DNA of 27,981 nucleotides from Amoebidium appalachense (taxonomy: Eukaryota > Ichthyosporea): NCBI GenBank assembly GCA_963693365.1, contig CAVNZM010000050.1, forward strand, positions 1-27,981, given 5' to 3'. The translations under genes and the position numbers were made by a program. Shown here piece by piece: positions 23,248 through 27,981 of this stretch (position 1 is the stretch's first letter; each line of letters opens with the position of its first letter). The notes below the pieces were generated by a model, which made no database searches, had not been told where the DNA came from, and was given only the letters and a program-made list of their open reading frames with translations.

Positions 23248-23540
23248 GACAATTTTGAATGGGTTCCTGCGCGGGGCTGGGGGGGGCTGGGGGGGGCTGG
23301 GGGTGGCTGGGGGGAGCTTGTGAAACTCGTGTGCGCGTGTGCGTTGTGTGCCTCGTGTGCCTCGCAGGCCTCGCGCGCGCGGTGGTTCCGGTGGTTCCTT
23401 TATTGGTTCCTCGTGTGTCCCCCACAGCCACCCCCAGCCACCCAGGGCCCCGGGGGGGAGGGGTGCTCACCCCTCGCATGCCTCGCGCGCCTCGCCCGCC
23501 TCGCGGGGTGGGGTGTGTGTGCGTTTGTGTGTTTCTTCTC
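23248..23540. repeat. G-rich and CCTCG-rich low-complexity region
   Basis: The 29-bp repeat (23248-23276) leads into three or four units of GCTGGGGGGG, then GTG-rich and GCCTCG-rich tracts. CCTCGCATGCC at 23472-23482 is the reverse complement of the GGCATGCGAGG motif found near 26.95 and 27.74 kb. An open frame crosses it, but the residue composition (Gly, Pro, Arg, Val, Cys runs) is that of low-complexity DNA, so I do not call a gene. Confidence 0.6.
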
Positions 23541-23548
23541 GGACAACT

Positions 23549-24217
23549 CTAATTTGCCATGATCTTGCTATACACTATCTTGTGGGCACGGGTGTGTCTG
23601 CCAGGTTTCCCTATAGAGACACGCTCTCCTGCGGGAACAAACGACGACCCGCCCAAAACCCGTGTCAGCACCGTTCCCAGTCTCTTGATCCCCACCTCGC
23701 AATCGTCCAACATATTTATATCAGCCCATTGTCGCATGCAACCGGCCATCCCCGATGTCGTAACCCAGGTCCCATTCTCGATACCAAAGCTGTGTGTTCC
23801 GCGTGCGCCTGTCGCTATGTCCTTTAGAAAGTGTATTTCGTTCGACTCCTGTGCCCTCTCCGTTGGTTTTGTCCGGGTTGTGCAGATGTCCCCGTGACAC
23901 CCCCAAATTAGCCGCAGAGTGTCGGGCTCCACCGTCACAAACACCCCAAGAGATTCTATGGTCTCAACGGCAACCCTATAAACCTCGATGGATGCGTAAC
24001 CAAAGAGGTGCACACGAGCTTGTCGACCAGGGTAGAAGCGTTGGTACGCCTGCACCTGTCCAAGCGCAGCCTTCCACTGTGCCACACGCTTGACCTCGAT
24101 GATCTGCGTGTCCGTGAGCAGGTCGATTCGGCCGGCTGGCGTGACCACTTCGCACTTCCCCCCCTCAATCCTGGCTAACCGATCTCTGACCGACGCTTCA
24201 TCATACGATGCCATCAT
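23549..24217 (-). CDS. PD-(D/E)XK nuclease-like protein, copy 1, 222 aa
   Basis: The ATG at 24217 follows a TATA box. The N-terminal domain (about 1-110) contains AGRIDLLTDTQIIEVKRVAQ followed by WKAALGQVQAY. This is the D-x(n)-E-x-K arrangement of PD-(D/E)XK nucleases (D of RID, E and K of IEVK) plus the Trp/Gln helix common in this group. The C-terminal half (FLKDIATG; NGTWVTTSGMAGCMRQWA; RLGTVLTRVLGG) is a second domain shared with copy 2, perhaps for DNA recognition. This is the only complete copy of three in the window. Such proteins are frequent in mobile or selfish loci of large viruses. It is divergent to the helicase gene. Confidence 0.75.
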   Translation of the reverse strand: MMASYDEASVRDRLARIEGGKCEVVTPAGRIDLLTDTQIIEVKRVAQWKAALGQVQAYQRFYPGRQARVHLFGYASIEVYRVAVETIESLGVFVTVEPDTLRLIWGCHGDICTTRTKPTERAQESNEIHFLKDIATGARGTHSFGIENGTWVTTSGMAGCMRQWADINMLDDCEVGIKRLGTVLTRVLGGSSFVPAGERVSIGKPGRHTRAHKIVYSKIMAN

Positions 24218-24246
24218 AATAGGGTACCAAAAAAAACACGACTCAT

Positions 24247-24253
24247 TTTTATA
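24247..24253 (-). promoter_or_regulatory. TATA box of nuclease-like gene copy 1
   Basis: On the minus strand CTTATAATATAAAAA lies about 30 bases before the ATG at 24217; TATAAAA occupies 24253-24247. Confidence 0.6.
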
Positions 24254-24268
24254 TTATAAGCCAGTCCG

Positions 24269-24430
24269 GGTGTTATGAATCCGATATAACACCAATCACA
24301 ACAAAACCACCGACACACCACCAACCTACCCAAGTTACCACCAACCTACCAACAGTAATCGCGATTTAGATTAGTAGAATTAGACCCAAACGTCGATTTC
24401 ACTTATAAATAGTACTAGGTTGGGTAGGTT
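24269..24430. other. Iteron and inverted-repeat region, candidate origin
   Basis: This AT-rich gap between the nuclease and helicase genes contains an 8-bp inverted repeat (GGTGTTAT at 24269-24276, ATAACACC at 24286-24293). It also has a 14-bp exact direct repeat ACCACCAACCTACC at 24317-24330 and 24337-24350. AACCTACCCA (24323-24332) is exactly inverted at 24421-24430 (TGGGTAGGTT). A TATAAAT box lies at 24404-24410. Repeats of this kind beside a replicative helicase gene suggest an origin or operator. This is inference. Confidence 0.4.
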
Positions 24431-24610
24431 CAGTGGGTTGTTTTGGGGATTGAGTCGAGCTGGGGCAAAAACAAACGAACACCATTCGCGTAGCGGTACA
24501 TGCAGCGCCTCTCCAAACAACATGTGCACAGAAAATGTGTTATCCCCCCCACACCCTTCTTGCCCCGGTGCGTGTTGGGGTCGCGTAGATATTTTCTATA
24601 CCGTATCATA

Positions 24611-26134
24611 ATGGACACATCCGACTCAGCTATGTACTTTACAGATGTGAATCAGCATGCTGTAGAACAGATAAGCAGAAAGAGGTTTGAGGCTTTTGAG
24701 TACCTGGGACCAGACGCCTTTATGGGGCTTCGTATGAACCCAGCCACATGTGACAGTCGAGAATGGACCAGGGAGCAGGTGGAAATGTTCATCGGCGCAA
24801 ATGTCGCACACATCGCCGGAACAACAATGTTTGTGCTTAAAACGTATGATCACGAATTGGGTGTGCACGTTGCAAAGATAGTGAGCAAGCAAGAGATCTT
24901 TGCGACCCTGTCGTTGTTCTCGTTCCGACAACCAGTAGACAAACGTGGTAAGACCGTGAAGCCCCAGCCGCCGATTAATGGCACCGAAATACTCAAGACT
25001 ACCGCAATCCCAATATATACCAAGATCATTTTTGACCCCTCAGATCCTGACCCCAAAACACAAGCACGCAAACCAACCAACATAGATCCCGTGTACCGGC
25101 CGTACAACATATACAGAGGTTTGCGCATCAAGTATGACCCGGAGTATGGTCTGCGGGATGATCTCACCCGTCTCTTCAAGGAGCACGCGTTCAAAGTGCT
25201 TTGCAACGGCCGAGCAGAGGAGTATAACTATCTGCGGACATGGGTTTGTCATCTGTTCCAATATCCTGCAAACAAACCAGGGACTGCACTCCTCTTTGTA
25301 TCAGAGCAGGGAACAGGAAAGAATGTGTGGTGGCAAGCCATCATGGATATCATTTCACCAGAGTACTACGCATATGTCATCCATAGAGAACACATGTCGG
25401 GGAAGTTCAACCAACACCTTGCAAACAAAATCCTGGTGCTGTGCGACGAAGTAACATGGGGCGGATCACATGAAACAAACAACCTCATGAAAGCGCGCAT
25501 CACTCAGCCTACTATGATGCTTGAGAAGAAGGGATGCGATGCCATCAACACAAACTCATATGAGAGATATGTGGTGTTGTCCAACGAGGACTGGCCTGTG
25601 AGAGTGGAAACGAGTGACAGGCGCTGGGCCTGCTTTGGGGTGAGTCCCGAGCGCATTGGAGACCACGAGTATTTCGAGCGGTTTGTTATATACCACAGAC
25701 AACCCGAGGTGTTGAAAGCCATATACCACGACTTCATGAACGAGCCCTGTGTTCCACATACCATGCCGCGCCCCATTGACAACGACACAAAACTAAATAT
25801 CAAATCAATCAGTCGTAGTGATGAGGAACAATTCTTGAAGGATCTCATTGCTCACAAAAACGGGTGTGAAAACTTTACGTTCATTCATGACGGATGCTCT
25901 GTAATACCTTCAGGTCTTTTCGAACTATTTCGGGAATGGCACAAGATGAACGCACGTGACACCAAAACTCCCAGCTTGCGCACTTTTGGAAGTTCTATGA
26001 GGAAAATCCTGGGAAGGACCAAGACAACACTTGCAGCGAAGATCTGCACCTGGCCATCCCACCCACCTATAAATGGAGCTTCGGGAAGGGCTGACTGCTA
26101 CACCATATGTGCCAAAGCTATATCCAAGGCCTGA
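24611..26134 (+). CDS. SF3 (D5-like, DUF5906-type) replicative helicase, 507 aa
   Basis: I use the ATG at 24611 (MDTSDSAMYF). An in-frame ATG at 24500 would add 37 residues unlike the rest. The leader YRPYNIYRGLRIKY and the helical segment YNYLRTWVCHLFQYP precede Walker A (231-238, SEQGTGKN), Walker B (VLCDE, 276-280), the ERYVVLSNEDWPV motif with sensor Asn (320s) and arginine finger DRRW (336-339). KKGCDAINTNSYERYVVLSN is typical of phage/virus D5 helicases of the DUF5906 type. A winged-helix-like tail (about 405-507) follows. No primase motifs are visible N-terminally. The role would be hexameric unwinding at an origin. Lower GC than the virion genes suggests an acquired replicon. Confidence 0.88.
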   Translation: MDTSDSAMYFTDVNQHAVEQISRKRFEAFEYLGPDAFMGLRMNPATCDSREWTREQVEMFIGANVAHIAGTTMFVLKTYDHELGVHVAKIVSKQEIFATLSLFSFRQPVDKRGKTVKPQPPINGTEILKTTAIPIYTKIIFDPSDPDPKTQARKPTNIDPVYRPYNIYRGLRIKYDPEYGLRDDLTRLFKEHAFKVLCNGRAEEYNYLRTWVCHLFQYPANKPGTALLFVSEQGTGKNVWWQAIMDIISPEYYAYVIHREHMSGKFNQHLANKILVLCDEVTWGGSHETNNLMKARITQPTMMLEKKGCDAINTNSYERYVVLSNEDWPVRVETSDRRWACFGVSPERIGDHEYFERFVIYHRQPEVLKAIYHDFMNEPCVPHTMPRPIDNDTKLNIKSISRSDEEQFLKDLIAHKNGCENFTFIHDGCSVIPSGLFELFREWHKMNARDTKTPSLRTFGSSMRKILGRTKTTLAAKICTWPSHPPINGASGRADCYTICAKAISKA

Positions 26135-26465
26135 CCCCATTCTTTTTCTCCTGATATTCTCATTATGTTCTCCTTATACTAATTAGCATAATGGGAACAT
26201 AAGGGGATAATCATTGGATAATTGTCATGCGTTAATTAACAAGAACCAATCAAAATTAAGCTTGTTAACTCTACTACTATAAATGGCTAATTAATAAGGG
26301 GATAAGGAGAATAAGGGGATGGTTAAAGCTATGGGGGTTGCAGCCTTTGGTGCCATTTCATTGGCTAATGGGGGGATGGGATGCCTTTGCAAAATGGTCT
26401 GAAGTATCCCCTTATTCGGCATACCCCTTACGGTGGCATATTTTTTCTTTCCTACTTATGAGAGG
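26135..26465. other. AT-rich palindromic intergenic region
   Basis: The region is rich in AAGGGGATAA units: 26201-26210, 26296-26305 and a variant at 26313-26322. A 12-bp exact inverted repeat joins AATAAGGGGATA (26293-26304) and TATCCCCTTATT (26405-26416). GTTAATTAAC at 26231-26240 is a perfect palindrome. TATAAAT at 26278-26284 could be the promoter of the zinc-finger gene, which would leave a 22-codon upstream reading frame (ATG 26331). Together with the region before the helicase, it is a second candidate origin or control region. Confidence 0.45.
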
Positions 26466-26933
26466 ATGTATTCAGCGTTTCTGTGCGAGTGGGAGACCTG
26501 TGGGAGACCCTTTGAGAGCAACGCAGCCCTCCAGCGACATCGTCTTACGCACACGGGTCAGAGGCCACATGTATGCCCTTGGCCTGGATGTTTCAGGGGG
26601 TTTACACAACGTTCTACTTTGGAGCTTCATTATCGGCTGCACACTGGGGAACTTCCTTTTCAGTGTAACTGGGAGGGATGCAAGGCCTCGTTCAGATGTA
26701 AGAGTAAGCTGAAGATGCATCAACGAAACCATGCAGAGGCGGGGACTTATAAATGTACATGGGATGGATGCGAGGCCAGTTTCAATACCAGAGATGCCAT
26801 CAACACTCACATAAATCGGCATACGGGAGAACGGCCACACAAATGTAAAGAGCCAGGATGCTCTGCCTCATATCGCCAGCGGGCGAGCCTTGCGTATCAT
26901 GTTCGCCATCACCATCATAATAAAACCAAATGA
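26466..26933 (+). CDS. Five-finger C2H2 zinc-finger protein, 155 aa
   Basis: The ATG at 26466 is used; the longer frame begins at GTG. Five C2H2 fingers fill the protein (about 7-29, 37-59, 67-89, 97-119 and 127-149), each with C-x4-C-x12-H-x3-H spacing. They are joined by TGQRPH, TGELPF and TGERPH linkers, with one atypical linker (AEAGTY). The spacing and the CxWxGC start are of the TFIIIA/ZIC class, so a sequence-specific DNA- or RNA-binding regulator is likely. The origin is probably a eukaryotic host. There is no effector domain, so it may bind the nearby repeats or act as a competitor of host factors. Confidence 0.85.
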   Translation: MYSAFLCEWETCGRPFESNAALQRHRLTHTGQRPHVCPWPGCFRGFTQRSTLELHYRLHTGELPFQCNWEGCKASFRCKSKLKMHQRNHAEAGTYKCTWDGCEASFNTRDAINTHINRHTGERPHKCKEPGCSASYRQRASLAYHVRHHHHNKTK

Positions 26934-26947
26934 ACAAATACAAGGGC

Positions 26948-26975
26948 GGCATGCGAGGCTTGGGGCATGCGAGGC
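26948..26975 (+). repeat. GGCATGCGAGGC repeats upstream of nuclease copy 2
   Basis: Two exact copies at 26948-26959 and 26964-26975, 4 bases apart. The same motif lies 31 bases after this gene (27742-27753) and, inverted (11 of 12 bases), 67 bases after nuclease copy 1 (23472-23482). Confidence 0.75.
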
Positions 26976-27031
26976 ACATGCGGCCTGTGAGCCCTGTGCG
27001 GCTTGCCTGCTGATTTTATGTACACTCTTAC

Positions 27032-27711
27032 ATGATGGCCACCTACAACGAGGCGTTCGTCAGAGACAAATTGGCACGGATCGAGGGGGGAAACGCGAAG
27101 TGTCGACCCCTGCCGGCCGGATCGACCTACTCACGGACACGGACATCATCGAGGTCAAGCGCGCACCACAGTGGAAGGCCGCTATGGGACAGGTGCTGGC
27201 CTACAGGCAGTACTATCCCAACCACCAACCACGGGTCCATTTGTTTGACTACGTGTCGGCGGATGTGTACAAAACAGCAATTGAAACAATCACATCCTTC
27301 AACATACTTGTGACACTGGAACCTGATACAATGCAGCTCGTATGGGGTAAACGGCCCCAACAGTCCAAGCCACAACCCAGTTGTTCCATTTCTGCAGAGC
27401 TGCAGTTTTTGAAGGATATGGCAACTGGATATGGTGTACAGCGGGTGATCGAAGACGGAGCGTGGGTGACTACAGAAGGGATGATGGAGCTGATGCGCAC
27501 CTGGGCCAGTGCAAGGGGAATGGGTGCAGAACTTGAGGTGGGATCTAGGAGACTGGGATCTTGTCTCAAGAGGGTGCTAGGTAAGAGGGTGTCGGTCTAT
27601 GCAGACATGGTGAAAATAGGCAAACCCACATCAGAAAGAACAGGGGCCTACCGTTTCAACAAAAGCAAGGTCTTGGACTTTGATGCAAGTTGTCTGGTCA
27701 ATGATCAATAA
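27032..27711 (+). pseudogene. PD-(D/E)XK nuclease-like protein, copy 2, frameshifted
   Basis: The ATG at 27032 starts MMATYNEAFVRDKLARIEGG, matching copy 1. At a G6 run (27085-27090; copy 1 has G7) the homology moves to the next frame and continues to the TAA at 27711: AGRIDLLTDTDIIEVKRAPQ, WKAAMGQVLAY, DGAWVTTEGMMELMRTWA and RRLGSCLKRVLG. All PD-(D/E)XK residues are intact after the shift, so loss of a single G is the only visible defect. Slippage, sequencing error or programmed frameshifting could explain it. The stop overlaps an AATAAA signal. Confidence 0.75.
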
Positions 27712-27741
27712 AATGGCCCACCGGGGAGAGGAGGCTTGGGT

Positions 27742-27753
27742 GGCATGCGAGGC
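27742..27753 (+). repeat. GGCATGCGAGGC repeat between nuclease copies 2 and 3
   Basis: Single exact copy of the 12-bp motif, preceded by GGCTTGGGT and followed by TTGGGGGGC, resembling the context at 26948-26975. Confidence 0.7.
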
Positions 27754-27799
27754 TTGGGGGGCACGAGAGGCCCGCGTTTTTTTCTGCGCACTGTATAGG

Positions 27800-27981
27800 A
27801 TGTCTGCGGTAGGCTACGACGAGGCGTTCGTGCGCGAGCGACTGGCCGAGCTCGAGGACGGGGTGTGCGGGGTGCCCACACGGGCCGGCCGGATCGACGT
27901 GCTGACGAGCACGCAGGTCATCGAGGTCCAGCGCGCGTCGCAGTGGAAGACGGCGATCGGAAACGTGCTCGCATACAGCCA
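27800..27981 (+). CDS. PD-(D/E)XK nuclease-like protein, copy 3 (cut by window end)
   Basis: The ATG at 27800 starts MSAVGYDEAFVRERLAELED and continues AGRIDVLTSTQVIEVQRASQ, WKTAIGNVLAY, clearly homologous to copies 1 and 2. Two positions differ: the E-x-K lysine is Gln (IEVQ) and the helix Gln is Asn (IGNVLAY). E-x-Q sites are known in some members of the superfamily (for example BglII), so this may be an altered or inactive nuclease. The GC-rich codons differ from copy 2 and suggest an older resident copy. It continues beyond 27981. Confidence 0.75.
   Translation, partial: MSAVGYDEAFVRERLAELEDGVCGVPTRAGRIDVLTSTQVIEVQRASQWKTAIGNVLAYS

Noticed and set aside
3291-23276. Transition-only divergence between repeat pairs (RIP- or deaminase-like mutation)
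   Set aside because: Differences in the 41-, 32- and 29-bp pairs are all transitions, but the 76-bp pair includes two transversions; numbers are too small.
23259-23552. Gly/Pro/Val-rich frame in the G-rich tract
   Set aside because: Low-complexity DNA; open only because of base composition.
24269-24350. CRISPR-like array
   Set aside because: Only two 14-bp repeats with 6-bp gaps; no spacers or cas genes.
1-27981. tRNA or rRNA genes
   Set aside because: No cloverleaf or rRNA-like segment was noticed by eye; a covariance-model scan would be needed to exclude tRNAs firmly.

Overview
The window looks like part of a large eukaryotic DNA virus genome of the nucleocytoplasmic (NCLDV-like) kind, or a copy of one resident in a host genome. 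Most genes are intronless and tightly packed on both strands. Many have a TATA box about 30-45 bases before the start and AATAAA signals at their ends. The gene set includes a poxvirus A22-type RuvC-fold resolvase, a Nudix hydrolase, an SF3/D5-type helicase, KilA-N/BRO-like proteins, small membrane proteins, N-myristoylation-type proteins and host-derived genes (aquaporin, C2H2 zinc fingers). No standard double-jelly-roll capsid protein, packaging ATPase or polymerase lies in the window, so I cannot name a family or host.

Layout. 0.1-6.2 kb is GC-rich and packed: a C-anchored Cys-rich membrane protein, a water-type aquaporin, unknown small proteins, a coiled-coil locus broken by frameshifts, a two-TM protein, a putative myristoylated protein and a Nudix hydrolase. 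6.2-11.4 kb is an accessory block of lower GC: BRO-like gene 1, a 713-residue unknown protein and a frameshifted copy of a putative cysteine protease. 11.5-17.6 kb holds small secreted or membrane proteins (one with a PAN/apple-like domain), a 452-residue probable structural protein, a KilA-N plus GIY-YIG-like protein and the resolvase. 17.6-23.5 kb is a repeat-rich accessory block: BRO-like genes 2 and 3, the intact protease-like paralogue and a Cys-rich secreted protein. BRO 2 and BRO 3 each lie between a pair of short direct repeats. 23.5-28.0 kb is a replicon-like module of low GC: a PD-(D/E)XK nuclease-like gene, an iteron and inverted-repeat region, an SF3 helicase, an AT-rich palindromic region, a zinc-finger protein and two more nuclease-like paralogues (one frameshifted, one cut by the window edge).

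Working together: the resolvase would process replicated genomes. The BRO/KilA-N, zinc-finger and nuclease-like families look like mobile accessory genes that duplicate inside the genome. The membrane and secreted proteins are candidate virion-surface components. Several genes are interrupted by single-base shifts, most of them in homopolymer runs. This means either real decay (slippage) or sequencing error, and it affects how those genes should be read.
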